From Paracoccaceae bacterium (GTDB lineage: Bacteria; Pseudomonadota; Alphaproteobacteria; Rhodobacterales; Rhodobacteraceae): a DNA stretch of 64,000 bases. Positions 48,179-58,397 of this stretch are shown one piece after another. The notes below the pieces were generated by a model. That model had not been told where the DNA came from and searched no databases. It saw only the letters and a program-made list of their open reading frames with translations. The first letter of the stretch is position 1. Each line of letters begins with the position of its first letter. Made by a program: the position numbers and the translations under genes. Where the stretch lies: the NCBI GenBank assembly GCA_902631295.1, contig CACOXV010000009.1, positions 1 to 64,000 of the forward strand, written 5' to 3'.

Positions 48179-49099
48179 ATGATTAAAAAAACTAATAATA
48201 ACAAGGGTTTAGGAAGGGGTCTCAGCTCTCTTATCGCAGATGTCTCTACTATTTCCGATACCAAGGCATCGTCTTCTTCTGGCGCAAGCACCTCATTGGG
48301 GTATCGTAGTGAGCCTTTAATAAATATCTTTCCAAATCCAGATCAGCCTCGTCGGAATTTTAGCGAAGAGGGCTTAAAGGAATTATCACACAGTATTAAA
48401 AAGAAGGGTATTGTTCAGCCGCTCATTGTCAGGAGAAGGTCAAATGATGACGGGTTTGAAATAATAGCAGGAGAACGAAGATGGCGAGCAGCGCAGCTCG
48501 CGCAACTGGATACTTTGCCAGTAATAGTAAAAGAGTTTTCTGACAACGAAGTCCTTGAGATTGCAATAATTGAAAATATTCAACGTGAAGAGTTAAACCC
48601 AATTGAGGAGGCCCGTGGGTATCAACAGCTCATGGAAAAGTTTGGAAGGACACAGGAACAGGTGTCGAGCGCTCTCGGAAAAAGCAGAAGTTATATCGCA
48701 AACCTCCTAAGATTATTAAATTTGCCAGACGAGGTTACTAATTATTTGGTAAGTGGGCAGATAAGCGCCGGTCATGCTAAGATTTTGGTGTCTACTAATA
48801 AGGCAATAGAAATTTCCAGGTTGATAATTAAGGATAAATTATCCGTAAGAGAAACTGAGGAATTAGTAAGGTCTTTTAAACAGTTAGACGATGAAAAGCA
48901 TATAAAGACGCCAAGAAAAAATATTTTAACCCAGAAAGATACAGACACTAAGGCGCTTGAGGGTGAGTTTTCTGCATCGTTGGGTGTCAGGGTTTTTATT
49001 GACCACAAAGCCGGTAGTGAGGCTGGATCTATTACTTTAAAATATAAGACATTAGAGGAGTTTGATAGACTTCGTGAGGCCATTGTTGGCGTAAGGTAA
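48179..49099 (+). CDS. parB: Chromosome partitioning protein ParB (Spo0J)
   Basis: CTP-dependent DNA clamp that loads at parS and spreads. Features in order: GLGRGLSSLIAD near the N-terminus (ParA contact), the CTPase motifs (INIFPNPDQPRRNF and IIAGERRWRAAQLA with the GERRxR signature), NIQREELNPIEEARGYQ, the HTH (TQEQVSSALGKSRSYIANLLRLL) and a C-terminal dimer domain. I place the start at ATG 48179 with GAGG just upstream. A GTG at 48170 would add three residues and lacks a ribosome site. It converges with hemW (1 bp gap). Confidence 0.96.
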   Translation: MIKKTNNNKGLGRGLSSLIADVSTISDTKASSSSGASTSLGYRSEPLINIFPNPDQPRRNFSEEGLKELSHSIKKKGIVQPLIVRRRSNDDGFEIIAGERRWRAAQLAQLDTLPVIVKEFSDNEVLEIAIIENIQREELNPIEEARGYQQLMEKFGRTQEQVSSALGKSRSYIANLLRLLNLPDEVTNYLVSGQISAGHAKILVSTNKAIEISRLIIKDKLSVRETEELVRSFKQLDDEKHIKTPRKNILTQKDTDTKALEGEFSASLGVRVFIDHKAGSEAGSITLKYKTLEEFDRLREAIVGVR

Positions 49100-49100
49100 A

Positions 49101-50264
49101 TTAGTAAAAAGTATCCGAAAGCTTATTTATAATTTGATTTAAAAGTATTCTTCCAGAAGAATTAACTATTAGCCTGTCGTCATCTACAGTTACTAATCCA
49201 AGGTCAGTTAGGTAATGAATATTTTCCTCATTAATTTTGTGATCACAAATTTTTTTTACTCTGGAAAGAGAAATTCCTTCAGAAATACGCAGACCCATTA
49301 CCATGTATTCTTTAGCCTGCTCTATTGATGATATTGGGGTTATGGTTTCATAGTTTTTACTGTTTTTCACTGCGCTCAACCACTCCCGTGGGTCGTGTTT
49401 GCCTACTGTAGCCATCTTTTTATCATCTATAGAGAGACGACCGTGAGCACCAGGGCCTACTCCAAGATAGTCACCATATCGCCAATAAACTAAATTATGT
49501 CTACTTTCTGAACCTGGCTTGGAATGATTGGAAATCTCATAAGCTGGCATATTGAATTTATTGCATATCTCTTGCGTAACTTCATATAAACTAGCAGCTT
49601 GATCATCGACGGGAAGCCCTTTTAGTTTTCCCTTCTTAGAAAGGTTTCCAAAAGGGGTGCCGTCTTCGATAGTCAATTGGTAAAGGGAGAGGTGTTTGGT
49701 TTCCAACTCAAGTGCTCTTGTTAATTCTGCAGACCAATCATCAATCGTCTGATCTTGTCTTGCATAAATGAGATCTAAACTTGTGTGATTGAAGATTGAA
49801 TTTGAGATCTCTACAGCATTAATGGCTTCGCTCACAGAGTGTAGACGCCCCAGCCTTTTTAAATCCTTATCATTCAGGGCCTGGACACCAACAGAAAGCC
49901 TATTTATGCCAGCATCATAATATTCTTTAAACTTATTAGCTTCAAAGGAAGATGGGTTAGCCTCTAACGTGACTTCCAAATCATTGGAAATAGTCCATAG
50001 ACACTTAATTCTGTTCATAATCTCAGATACTAATTTTGGGCTCATTAGACTTGGGGTACCACCGCCAAAGAAAACAGTATTAAGCAAGCGTGGAGGTATC
50101 TTGATTGCGGCTTCATCAAGACATTTCAAATAAGCCTGAAGCCAAGCTTCTTGATCAATCTCCTGAGCTACATGGCTGTTAAAGTCGCAGTACGGGCACT
50201 TTGATTCACAAAATGGCCAATGAAGATAAATGCCAAATCCACCGTTTTGCCAATGATTAATCAA
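49101..50264 (-). CDS. hemW: Radical SAM haem chaperone HemW-like protein
   Basis: Radical SAM protein formerly annotated as oxygen-independent coproporphyrinogen oxidase; HemW proteins bind haem and lack the oxidase activity. The 4Fe-4S motif is CESKCPYC (C19, C23, C26), then GGGTPSL, LEANPSSFE, RLSVGVQAL and the HemW-specific HNLVYW with GVGPGAHGR. Length (387) is typical. It overlaps rdgB by 4 bp. The order hrcA-grpE facing rph-rdgB-hemW is conserved in Rhodobacterales. Confidence 0.93.
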   Translation of the reverse strand: MINHWQNGGFGIYLHWPFCESKCPYCDFNSHVAQEIDQEAWLQAYLKCLDEAAIKIPPRLLNTVFFGGGTPSLMSPKLVSEIMNRIKCLWTISNDLEVTLEANPSSFEANKFKEYYDAGINRLSVGVQALNDKDLKRLGRLHSVSEAINAVEISNSIFNHTSLDLIYARQDQTIDDWSAELTRALELETKHLSLYQLTIEDGTPFGNLSKKGKLKGLPVDDQAASLYEVTQEICNKFNMPAYEISNHSKPGSESRHNLVYWRYGDYLGVGPGAHGRLSIDDKKMATVGKHDPREWLSAVKNSKNYETITPISSIEQAKEYMVMGLRISEGISLSRVKKICDHKINEENIHYLTDLGLVTVDDDRLIVNSSGRILLNQIINKLSDTFY

Positions 50265-50872
50265 TTAAAACAGCCTGATAATAGTTTTGTGAAAGCATCG
50301 GCGCGGTGGCTTATCTTGTTTTTCTCCCAGCGATCCATTTCTCCAAATGTTTCACTGTAACCATTGGGTAAAAAAATAGGATCATAACCATGACCATTTT
50401 TTCCACGCATAGGCCATACTAAAGAACCCTCAATAACGCCCTCAAAAGCTTCGTCATGGCCGTCAGGCCATGCTAACACTAAAGTACATCGAAACTGTGC
50501 AGTTCTTGGATATGATGCATCCATTTCGGTTAGTGCATTATGAGTTTTCTCCATAGCATATACGAAGTCCCTCCCACCGGAAGTTTCCGCCCAATTAGCT
50601 GTATAAACACCTGGAGCACCGTTTAAAGCGTCGATAGTGATGCCGCTGTCATCCGCCAAAGACGGTAAATTACTAAGTTTCGCTGCAGAATGAGCCTTGA
50701 TACGTGCGTTACCAACAAAAGTATTATCGGTTTCATCGGGCTCTATAAGATTGAGTTCGTTCGCACCTTTAATATTTATCTCAAATGGTTCGAACAAGTG
50801 CCTGATTTCTTCAAGTTTACCCTGATTGTGAGTAGCTATTACTAGCTCTGGACCAGTAAATTTTCGTGTCAT
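50261..50872 (-). CDS. rdgB: dITP/XTP pyrophosphatase RdgB (HAM1)
   Basis: Removes deaminated purine nucleotides (ITP, dITP, XTP) before they enter nucleic acids. Seen are [13 protein letters not shown] (start), [22 protein letters not shown], and the C-terminal [23 protein letters not shown] with SHRADAF. Length (203) is normal. It overlaps rph and hemW by 4 bp each. Confidence 0.97.
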   Translation of the reverse strand: MTRKFTGPELVIATHNQGKLEEIRHLFEPFEINIKGANELNLIEPDETDNTFVGNARIKAHSAAKLSNLPSLADDSGITIDALNGAPGVYTANWAETSGGRDFVYAMEKTHNALTEMDASYPRTAQFRCTLVLAWPDGHDEAFEGVIEGSLVWPMRGKNGHGYDPIFLPNGYSETFGEMDRWEKNKISHRADAFTKLLSGCFN

Positions 50873-51585
50873 GCAGTAGCCTTTTCTTGTGCTATTATTA
50901 ATTCACCAATTCCTTTAATGGCCAAATCCATTAGTTCATTTAATTGGTTTCTAGAATAGGTAGACCCTTCAGCACTGATCTGTGTTTCTATCATGCTCCC
51001 CGAACCCATCATAATAAAGTTGCCATCTACTCCTGCTTCACTGTCCTCAGCATAATCCAAATCTAGAACAGGTTGCCCAGCGTAAATTCCGCAGCTGATA
51101 GCTGCTATCGGTGATATTAGGGGATCGGTAGTTATTATTCCTTCCTTCAAAAGTTTATTAACTGCTAACTTAAGAGCAACCCACCCACCACTTATTGACG
51201 CACAGCGGGTCCCTCCATCTGCTTGAATTACATCACAATCAACTGTTATTTGCCTTTCACCTAAGGCAATCCTATCGATACCTGCTCGAAGGGAACGTCC
51301 AATGAGCCTCTGAATTTCAACGGTTCTTCCCCCTTGCTTTCCAGACGCTGCTTCACGGCGCATCCTACTACCAGTTGATCTTGGTAACATGCCATATTCC
51401 GCGGTAACCCAACCCAAGCCTGACCCTTTTACAAAAGGAGGTACTCTATCTTCTACTGTTGCCGTACACAGAACGTGCGTATCGCCAATCTTAATCAGGC
51501 AAGAGCCTTCAGCATGTTTTGTAACATTTGTTTCGATTAAAATAGACCGGCTTTCGTCAAGGTTTCTTCCAGATGGGCGCATCAA
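50869..51585 (-). CDS. rph: Ribonuclease PH
   Basis: Phosphorolytic 3'-5' exoribonuclease trimming tRNA and rRNA precursors. Signature segments: [65 protein letters not shown] and [20 protein letters not shown] with the phosphate-site residues. Length (238) is normal. It heads the rph-rdgB-hemW minus-strand unit. The 100 bp to the divergent hrcA holds no CIRCE element that I can see. Confidence 0.97.
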   Translation of the reverse strand: MMRPSGRNLDESRSILIETNVTKHAEGSCLIKIGDTHVLCTATVEDRVPPFVKGSGLGWVTAEYGMLPRSTGSRMRREAASGKQGGRTVEIQRLIGRSLRAGIDRIALGERQITVDCDVIQADGGTRCASISGGWVALKLAVNKLLKEGIITTDPLISPIAAISCGIYAGQPVLDLDYAEDSEAGVDGNFIMMGSGSMIETQISAEGSTYSRNQLNELMDLAIKGIGELIIAQEKATA

Positions 51586-51685
51586 ATTTCCTTTTTTAAA
51601 ATGCCATACATTTGCTTTAAGGTATTTTGCAACCCCGATTGACCTTTTCCCTCTCGTTACTTTAATTAGTTAGTAAGGAATATTT

Positions 51686-52750
51686 ATGACTAAGTTGAAT
51701 AATATCTTAACTGAAATGAATGATCGCTCAAGAGAGGTTTTCCAGCGTGTTGTTGAGGGATACTTGCAGAGTGGCGAGCCTGTAGGCTCAAGAACTTTAA
51801 CACGTAGCTTAAGCGAAAATTTGAGTGCGGCCACCGTTAGAAACGTTATGCAAGACTTGGAATATCTTGGTTTACTGGATAGCCCACATGTTAGCTCGGG
51901 TAGAATACCCACTCAAATGGGCTTAAGGATGTTTGTGGATGGGCTTCTTGAAGTAGATGGATTAGCGATTACTGATAGAGAAAAGCTTGACGGCACCATC
52001 AATGAAAACCCTAAAGATATCTCTGCAACCTTGGATAAAATTGGTTCAGCACTTTCTGGTATAACACAGGGGGCTTCCCTTGTTTTAAGTCCTAAGCAGG
52101 AATCTGAAATAGAACACGTAGAGTTTGTATCATTAGCGCACGATCGAGCACTTGTTGTTCTAGTCTTTTCAAATGGTCATGTAGAGAATAGACTTTTCCA
52201 GCCTCCACTAGGTCAAACCCCTAGTTCTTTTAAAGAAGCAGCAAATTTTTTAAACTCTATAATGCAAGGCCGGACTTTATCACAAGCTAAGGAAATTATT
52301 CAAAAAGAGATATCCATCAGAAGGCAAGAGTTGGATAGTCTGGCAGCAGAACTTGTTGAAAATGGAATTGTGTTTTGGGAAGCCAAGGGCGAGCAACAAG
52401 AAAGATTAATAGTTAGAGGTAGAGCGAATCTTTTAGAAAACGAAGCAGAAGAAGAGGAGCTTGAGCGTATCCGGCTTCTATTTAATGACCTGGAGAGAAA
52501 ACAAGACATAGCAGAATTTCTCGACCTAACTGAACAAAGTGACGGTGTTCGTATCTTTATAGGCTCAGAAAACAAACTTTTTTCACTTTCGGGTTCATCT
52601 TTAGTTTTTTCTCCCTATATGAATTCTGATAAAAAGGTTATCGGTGCAGTTGGTGTAATTGGACCAACTAGGTTGAACTATGGGCGCATCGTACCGATTG
52701 TGGATTATACGGCGCAGCTGGTCGGAAAATTAATTACCGATCATAGTTAG
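51686..52750 (+). CDS. hrcA: Heat-inducible transcription repressor HrcA
   Basis: Winged-helix repressor of class I heat-shock genes, which binds CIRCE elements. The N-terminal domain shows NDRSREVFQRVVEGYLQSGEPVGSRTLTRSL and SAATVRNVMQDLEYLGLL. The C-terminal GAF-like domain ends IVPIVDYTAQLVGKLI. Length (354) is usual. ATG 51686 follows AGTAAGGA. It is followed 9 bp later by grpE, as in many alphaproteobacteria. The target groESL operon is not in this window. Confidence 0.96.
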   Translation: MTKLNNILTEMNDRSREVFQRVVEGYLQSGEPVGSRTLTRSLSENLSAATVRNVMQDLEYLGLLDSPHVSSGRIPTQMGLRMFVDGLLEVDGLAITDREKLDGTINENPKDISATLDKIGSALSGITQGASLVLSPKQESEIEHVEFVSLAHDRALVVLVFSNGHVENRLFQPPLGQTPSSFKEAANFLNSIMQGRTLSQAKEIIQKEISIRRQELDSLAAELVENGIVFWEAKGEQQERLIVRGRANLLENEAEEEELERIRLLFNDLERKQDIAEFLDLTEQSDGVRIFIGSENKLFSLSGSSLVFSPYMNSDKKVIGAVGVIGPTRLNYGRIVPIVDYTAQLVGKLITDHS

Positions 52751-52759
52751 AGGTAAAAT

Positions 52760-53332
52760 ATGGCAGAGCAAAAAGAAGAAGAATTTTTAGACGATATTGA
52801 TGATGCTGATGCAGAAGAAGCAGAAGTAGAAATGATCGATATTAACGAAGAAGCTGATCGTTTAGATGAATTAGAGCTCATTAAGAATGAGAGAGATGAA
52901 TTTAGGGATCGTTTTGTTCGCGCCCTAGCAGATGCAGAAAATGCAAGAAAACGCGCTGATAAAGACCGTCGTGAAGCCGAAAATTACGGTGGCTCAAAGT
53001 TAGCAAGAGATTTGCTTCCAGTATATGATAACCTAAAGAGAGCAGTCGATGCTGTTACAGATGAGCAGCGGTCAGCTGCGTCGGGTTTAATAGAGGGGGT
53101 TGAATTAACAATGCGGGAACTACTCAGTGTTTTCACGAAGCATGGTATCACCTTGATATCCCCAGACGTTGGCGATAAATTCGATCCAAAACTTCATGAG
53201 GCAATGTTTGAGGCGCCTCTGCCCAAAACAAAAGCGGGTGATATTATACAAGTATCTGCAGAAGGATTTATGCTTCATGACAGACTTTTAAGGCCTGCTA
53301 AGGTCGGGGTATCTTCATCTACAGATGGCTAA
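52760..53332 (+). CDS. grpE: Nucleotide exchange factor GrpE
   Basis: Nucleotide exchange factor for DnaK. A long acidic, coiled-coil N-terminus (about 1-60: EEEFLDDIDDADAEEAEV...) precedes the GrpE core with RFVRALADAENARKRADKDR, YGGSKLARDLLPVYDNLKRA and the conserved C-terminal GDKFDPKLHEAMFEAP. Length (190) is typical. It lies in an operon with hrcA and converges with mutS (13 bp). Confidence 0.96.
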   Translation: MAEQKEEEFLDDIDDADAEEAEVEMIDINEEADRLDELELIKNERDEFRDRFVRALADAENARKRADKDRREAENYGGSKLARDLLPVYDNLKRAVDAVTDEQRSAASGLIEGVELTMRELLSVFTKHGITLISPDVGDKFDPKLHEAMFEAPLPKTKAGDIIQVSAEGFMLHDRLLRPAKVGVSSSTDG

Positions 53333-53345
53333 AGAAATCATAAGA

Positions 53346-55997
53346 TTAATTTTTATCAGAAATCTCTTTTAATTTGTATAATAGCTGCAACGCTTCATTA
53401 GGTGATATCTGATCCGGATAAATGCTTTCTATTTTTTCTAATAATTCGCTATTTTTATCCGATTGATTACTGGTTTTGTCTATCAGGTTTTGGGAGAACA
53501 AAGGCAAATCTTCCCCAAGGAGCTTTGTTACAGTGCCCTTCTCTATATCGTTCTTTTCAAGCTCATTTAGAATGATTTTTGCTCTTTCTAAAACCACAGC
53601 TGGTAGACCGGCTAGTTTTGCAACCTGAATGCCATAAGACCGATCAGCGGCCCCTTTACGTACTTCATGCAAAAAAATAACCTCATTGTTCCACTCTTTT
53701 ACTGAGACTGTAGCGTTTTCGACCCTCTTTAATTTGTCCGCCAGAGTTGTCATTTCATGATAATGTGTAGCAAAAAGAGATCTCGATTTATTAACTTCAT
53801 GGAGATGTTCCAAAGTTGACCATGCAATTGCCAATCCATCATATGTCGCAGTGCCCCGGCCAACCTCGTCTAAAATCACCAATGCTCGATCGTCTGCTTG
53901 GTTTAAGATTGCAGCAGTCTCCACCATTTCAACCATGAATGTTGAACGGCCCCTAGCAAGGTCATCAGATGCCCCAACCCTGCTAAATAACTGACTTACG
54001 ATACCAATATGGGCACTTTTAGCAGGAACAAATGATCCCATTTGTGCCAAAATGCTTATTAAAGCATTCTGCCGAAGAAAGGTTGATTTACCTGCCATAT
54101 TAGGCCCAGTAACCAACCAAATAGACCCATCATTTAACTTACAATCATTCGGGATGAATCCGTTCCCGTTATTTTTTAGAGCTTTCTCAACTACTGCATG
54201 TCGCCCACTTTGTATTTCAAAGGCTCTTGAGTTGTCTAAAGTTGGCTTGCACCATTCTTCTTGATGCGCCAACCTTGCTAAACTATTAGTAAGATCTAAT
54301 TCCGCTAAAGCCTGAGCGGCGGAAGATATTGCCTCGAAATTACAAATTATTAATTGGCTTAATTCGTTAAAAACACGTTTTTCTATTTCAAGAGCTCTTG
54401 CATTTGCATTTATGATTTTGGTTTCTATTTCTGACAGATCTATTGTTGTAAACCGCATTTGATTAGCGGTGGTTTGCCGGTGAATAAAATTATCAGATAT
54501 TTCGCTGCTCTGAAGCTTTTCTGCGTTTTTAACAGTAGTTTCTATGAAATAACCAAGAACATTGTTAAACCTAATTTTGAGGGATTGAATGTTAGTTAGC
54601 TCTATTAAATCTCTCTGCATTTCAGCAATTATTTTGGCGCCATCCTTTTTCAGTTTTCTGGTTTCATCTAGATCTGAGTTGAATTTTTCTGCAACAAAGC
54701 CGCCATCACGGACCAATAGTGGTGGTTCAGGGACTATTGCCTTTTCAAGTGGTAAGGTGATTTCTTGATGACCTGTAAGTTTGGCGATTGATCTTCTTAT
54801 TTCACTTGGTAGGTCTTGGTTCAGAAATTTCTGAGCTATTTCTTTTCCTTGAGTTAAGCCCTTACAAATATTTGCCAAGTCCCTAGGGCCTGCTCGATCT
54901 AGTGATACCCTTGAAAGGGCGCGCTCAAGATCAGGAACACTTTTTAGGAACCCCATAAGGTCATCGCTAAGATCAATATTTTCGTGGAAAAACTCGAGCG
55001 ACTCATGTCTATTTTCAATTAAACTTATATCCATACTTGGTGATGATATACGCCGTTCTAAAAGTCTTCCGCCTGCAGCTGTTACCGTGCGATCAATAGT
55101 TTCAAGAAGAGACCCATGTTTTGTTCCTGTATTAATCGATTTTGTTAATTCGAGATTTCGTCTTGTTGCAGTGTCAATCCGCATATTGTTTTCTTTTAAT
55201 TCAATTATGGGTGGTCTTAAAATTGGCAACTTACCCTTCTGAGTAGCGTCCAAGTATTCAGCTATTGCGCCCAGTGCAGACACTTGCGCTCGGCTAAAGC
55301 TTCCAAAGGATTCCAAAGAAGCAACTGCGAAGAGCTTTTTTAATCTTGCGTCCCCAGAAGCACTATCAAATGTAGATTTACCACGTTGAGTTACTATTGC
55401 GCCGCTTTCCTCTATAGCATCTAAAACATCAAAATTTGTATCATCTACTACTAGGACCTCAGAAGGTGTTAATCGTGCTAATTCTGTAATAAAATCTTCA
55501 ACCTTATTTAAGGATAAAACATTCATTAGGCCTGTGGAAATATCCACCCAGGCAAGGCTGTGCTCGTCTCTTACCAACGAATATGCGGCTAAAAAATTAT
55601 GGGACCTTGCTTCTAAAAGGCTATCTTCTGTTAATGTACCTGGGGTTACTAATCGCACCACATCCCGTTTAACTACTGATTTTGAGCCTCTTTTCTTTGC
55701 TTCCAAAGGGCTCTCTAATTGCTCACATACTGCTACTTTATGACCTGATTTAATCAACGTCAGTAAGTAGCTTTCAGAGGAGTGATGAGGCACTCCGCAC
55801 ATTGGAATATCAACTTCGTTGAGCTTGCCCCTTTTTGTGAGCGCTATATCTAAAACGTTGGAAGCCGTTACAGCGTCATCAAAAAATAATTCGTAAAAAT
55901 CGCCCATCCTGTAGAACAGCAGTGAATCAGGATACTGACCTTTAATTTCCAGATACTGAGCCATCATAGGTGTCACGAAAATCTCCTTACCGTTCAT
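53346..55997 (-). CDS. mutS: DNA mismatch repair protein MutS
   Basis: Mismatch recognition ATPase. The N-terminal mismatch-binding region has YRMGDFYELFFDDA with the Phe-x-Glu pair, the connector and lever domains follow, and the ATPase has Walker A TGPNMAGKSTFLRQ, Walker B LVILDEVGRGTATYDG and the signature SRVGASDDLARGRSTFMVEM. Length (883) is normal for alphaproteobacteria, with the C-terminal tetramerisation region retained. ATG 55997 gives MNGKEIFVTPMMAQYLEIK. The adjacent divergent maeB is the usual neighbour in Rhodobacterales. mutL is not in the window. Confidence 0.97.
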   Translation of the reverse strand: MNGKEIFVTPMMAQYLEIKGQYPDSLLFYRMGDFYELFFDDAVTASNVLDIALTKRGKLNEVDIPMCGVPHHSSESYLLTLIKSGHKVAVCEQLESPLEAKKRGSKSVVKRDVVRLVTPGTLTEDSLLEARSHNFLAAYSLVRDEHSLAWVDISTGLMNVLSLNKVEDFITELARLTPSEVLVVDDTNFDVLDAIEESGAIVTQRGKSTFDSASGDARLKKLFAVASLESFGSFSRAQVSALGAIAEYLDATQKGKLPILRPPIIELKENNMRIDTATRRNLELTKSINTGTKHGSLLETIDRTVTAAGGRLLERRISSPSMDISLIENRHESLEFFHENIDLSDDLMGFLKSVPDLERALSRVSLDRAGPRDLANICKGLTQGKEIAQKFLNQDLPSEIRRSIAKLTGHQEITLPLEKAIVPEPPLLVRDGGFVAEKFNSDLDETRKLKKDGAKIIAEMQRDLIELTNIQSLKIRFNNVLGYFIETTVKNAEKLQSSEISDNFIHRQTTANQMRFTTIDLSEIETKIINANARALEIEKRVFNELSQLIICNFEAISSAAQALAELDLTNSLARLAHQEEWCKPTLDNSRAFEIQSGRHAVVEKALKNNGNGFIPNDCKLNDGSIWLVTGPNMAGKSTFLRQNALISILAQMGSFVPAKSAHIGIVSQLFSRVGASDDLARGRSTFMVEMVETAAILNQADDRALVILDEVGRGTATYDGLAIAWSTLEHLHEVNKSRSLFATHYHEMTTLADKLKRVENATVSVKEWNNEVIFLHEVRKGAADRSYGIQVAKLAGLPAVVLERAKIILNELEKNDIEKGTVTKLLGEDLPLFSQNLIDKTSNQSDKNSELLEKIESIYPDQISPNEALQLLYKLKEISDKN

Positions 55998-56055
55998 TAG
56001 CTCCTAAGTTTATTAGATTATTCGAGAAAACTAAACAGAAAACAAATTATTGTAG

Positions 56056-56084
56056 CTCCAGAAGCAAGGTAGTACAGTTACGTT
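56056..56084 (+). promoter_or_regulatory. Weak candidate promoter of maeB
   Basis: A TTGTAG element near 56052-56057 and TACAGT near 56075-56080 are separated by about 17 bp, each 4/6 to consensus. The only evidence is this spacing, upstream of the maeB start at 56104. Confidence 0.25.
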
Positions 56085-56103
56085 ACAGCTTGGGATTTTA
56101 CTA

Positions 56104-58371
56104 ATGAAAAATACAAAGTTTACTAGAGACGAAGCGCTCGCGTTTCATATGGAACCGGTGCCGGGAAAATGGGAAGTTAATGCAACAGTTCCTATGGCAA
56201 CTCAGCGTGACTTATCGCTTGCATATTCTCCGGGAGTTGCCGTGCCTTGTTCGGAAATTTCTGAAAATCCAGAGTTAGCGTATGATTATACAAACAAGGG
56301 AAACTTGGTTGCGGTAATATCAAATGGGACAGCGGTTTTAGGATTAGGAAACCTTGGAGCGCTTGGAAGCAAACCGGTCATGGAGGGAAAATCAGTTCTT
56401 TTTAAAAGGTTCGCAGATGTTAATTCAATTGATATAGAATTAGACACAGAGGATCCTGAGGAATTTTGCAGAGCAGTAAAATTGATGGGGCCGACCTTTG
56501 GAGGCATCAACCTCGAAGATATAAGGGCGCCAGAGTGCTTTATAATTGAGCAGCGTCTTAAAGAAGAAATGGATATACCTGTTTTTCACGATGATCAGCA
56601 TGGAACAGCAGTAATTTGTGCGGCTGGTTTAATTAATGCCTTGTATCTATCGGAAAAGAAGATTGAAAACGTTAAGATTGTTTTGAATGGTGCAGGTGCG
56701 GCTGGCATAGCTTGTATCGAGCTTCTAAAGTTTATGGGGGCTCGTCATGAAAACTGCATAGTTTGTGACACAAACGGGGTAATTTTTCAGGGTCGTACTA
56801 AAGGTATGAATCAGTGGAAGTCAGCCCATGCAGCAAAGACAAAAGCAAGGACACTAGCGGAAGCCTTAGATGGGGCAGATGTTTTTATTGGTGTTTCTGT
56901 CAAGGGAGCAGTTACTCAAGAAATGCTCAAAACCATGGCAAAAGACCCAGTAATATTTGCGATGGCTAATCCTGATCCTGAAATAACTCCAGAAGAAGCA
57001 CATGAGGTTCGTATCGATGCAATTGTGGCTACTGGAAGAAGTGACTATCCCAATCAAGTTAACAACGTATTGGGATTTCCATACTTGTTTAGAGGAGCTT
57101 TAGACATCCATGCCAGAGCAATTAATGAAGAGATGAAAATAGCATGTGCTACTGCTCTCGCTGAACTTGCCCGCGAAGATGTTCCCGATGAGGTCGCGGT
57201 GGCGTATGGGCGGGAACTTAAATTTGGCAGGGACTATATTATACCCACACCTTTCGACCCCCGTTTAATTTTTCGAGTTCCGCCAGCTGTTGCTAAAGCA
57301 GGAATGCATACAGGAGCTGCTAGGCGTCCAATAATAGACCTCCCCAATTATGAACTATCGCTCAAGTCCAGAATGGACCCAACTGCTTCTATCATACAGG
57401 GTCTGCACGTGAGGGCGAGATCAAACCAAGCTACCATGATATTTGCAGAGGGTGACGATCCAAGGGTCCTTAAAGCCGCGGTAACTTATCAACGCAGCGG
57501 TCTCGGTAAGTCTCTCGTAATTGGACGAGATGATGATGTTCGCTCTAAGCTTGATGAATTAGGCTTAGTTGATGCGATAAAAGAACTGGAGGTTGTAAAT
57601 GCGGCAAAAACTGAGCACTTGGATACCTATAAGGACTTTCTATATGATCGCCTCAAGCGAAAAGGCTTCGATCCTGCAGATGTCCACAGAATTGCCTCAA
57701 GGGACAGACATGTTTTCGCAGCATTAATGTTGGCCCACGGTCATGGTGACGGTTTGGTTACTGGCGTGACCCGAAAATCGGCGATTGTTCTTGATAGAAT
57801 TAATCATGTATTTGATGCAAATGCCGATAATCGTGTTACAGGAGTGACAGCATTAATCCACAAAGGTAGAATAATATTAATAAGTGATACTTTGGTGCAA
57901 GAGTGGCCAAATGAAAAAGATTTAGCCGATATTGCAGAAAATGCAGCAGTAGTAGCTCGACAACTGGGTTTAGAGCCTAGGGTCGCATTTGTCAGCTTCT
58001 CAACATTTGGACATCCAGTCTCAGAGCGGGCGGAAAAAATGTATCTTGCACCGTCAGAGCTAGATGCTAGGTCGGTTAATTTTGAGTATGAAGGTGAAAT
58101 GACAGCAGATGTTGCCCTGAATATGAAGGCAATGGAAGCCTACCCCTTTTGTAGATTAACTGGTCCTGCCAATATATTGGTTGTGCCAGCACGTCACTCA
58201 GCTAGTATATCAGTCAAGTTAATGCAAGAGATGGCAGGCGCAACGGTGATAGGCCCGATTCTAACAGGTATTGATAAATCAATTCAAATTTGTTCTACAG
58301 TTTCGACCGCTACGGATATACTAAATATGGCTGTGCTAGCGTCTTGCAAAGTGGGCACGCATTTAAGTTGA
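56104..58371 (+). CDS. maeB: NADP-dependent malic enzyme with C-terminal phosphotransacetylase-like domain
   Basis: Oxidatively decarboxylates malate to pyruvate, giving NADPH. Residues about 1-430 are malic enzyme (LAYSPGVAVPC, VFHDDQHGTAVI with metal/substrate residues, LNGAGAAGIACIELL Rossmann loop, MANPDPEITPEEA). Residues about 440-755 are a phosphate-acetyltransferase-like domain (IQGLHVRARSNQATMIFAEGDDPRVLKAA, NILVVPARHSASISVKLMQEMAGATVIGPILTG), which in such enzymes is regulatory or structural, binding acetyl-CoA. The 755-residue length matches the long MaeB class. It is divergent from mutS. Confidence 0.97.
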   Translation: MKNTKFTRDEALAFHMEPVPGKWEVNATVPMATQRDLSLAYSPGVAVPCSEISENPELAYDYTNKGNLVAVISNGTAVLGLGNLGALGSKPVMEGKSVLFKRFADVNSIDIELDTEDPEEFCRAVKLMGPTFGGINLEDIRAPECFIIEQRLKEEMDIPVFHDDQHGTAVICAAGLINALYLSEKKIENVKIVLNGAGAAGIACIELLKFMGARHENCIVCDTNGVIFQGRTKGMNQWKSAHAAKTKARTLAEALDGADVFIGVSVKGAVTQEMLKTMAKDPVIFAMANPDPEITPEEAHEVRIDAIVATGRSDYPNQVNNVLGFPYLFRGALDIHARAINEEMKIACATALAELAREDVPDEVAVAYGRELKFGRDYIIPTPFDPRLIFRVPPAVAKAGMHTGAARRPIIDLPNYELSLKSRMDPTASIIQGLHVRARSNQATMIFAEGDDPRVLKAAVTYQRSGLGKSLVIGRDDDVRSKLDELGLVDAIKELEVVNAAKTEHLDTYKDFLYDRLKRKGFDPADVHRIASRDRHVFAALMLAHGHGDGLVTGVTRKSAIVLDRINHVFDANADNRVTGVTALIHKGRIILISDTLVQEWPNEKDLADIAENAAVVARQLGLEPRVAFVSFSTFGHPVSERAEKMYLAPSELDARSVNFEYEGEMTADVALNMKAMEAYPFCRLTGPANILVVPARHSASISVKLMQEMAGATVIGPILTGIDKSIQICSTVSTATDILNMAVLASCKVGTHLS

Positions 58372-58397
58372 GTTTTAAATTAATACAAAAGTACAGA

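Noticed and set aside
51586-51685. CIRCE element or heat-shock promoter before hrcA
   Set aside because: No TTAGCACTC/GAGTGCTAA inverted repeat; a CTTTAA...CCCCGAT stretch is only a poor match to the sigma-32 consensus.
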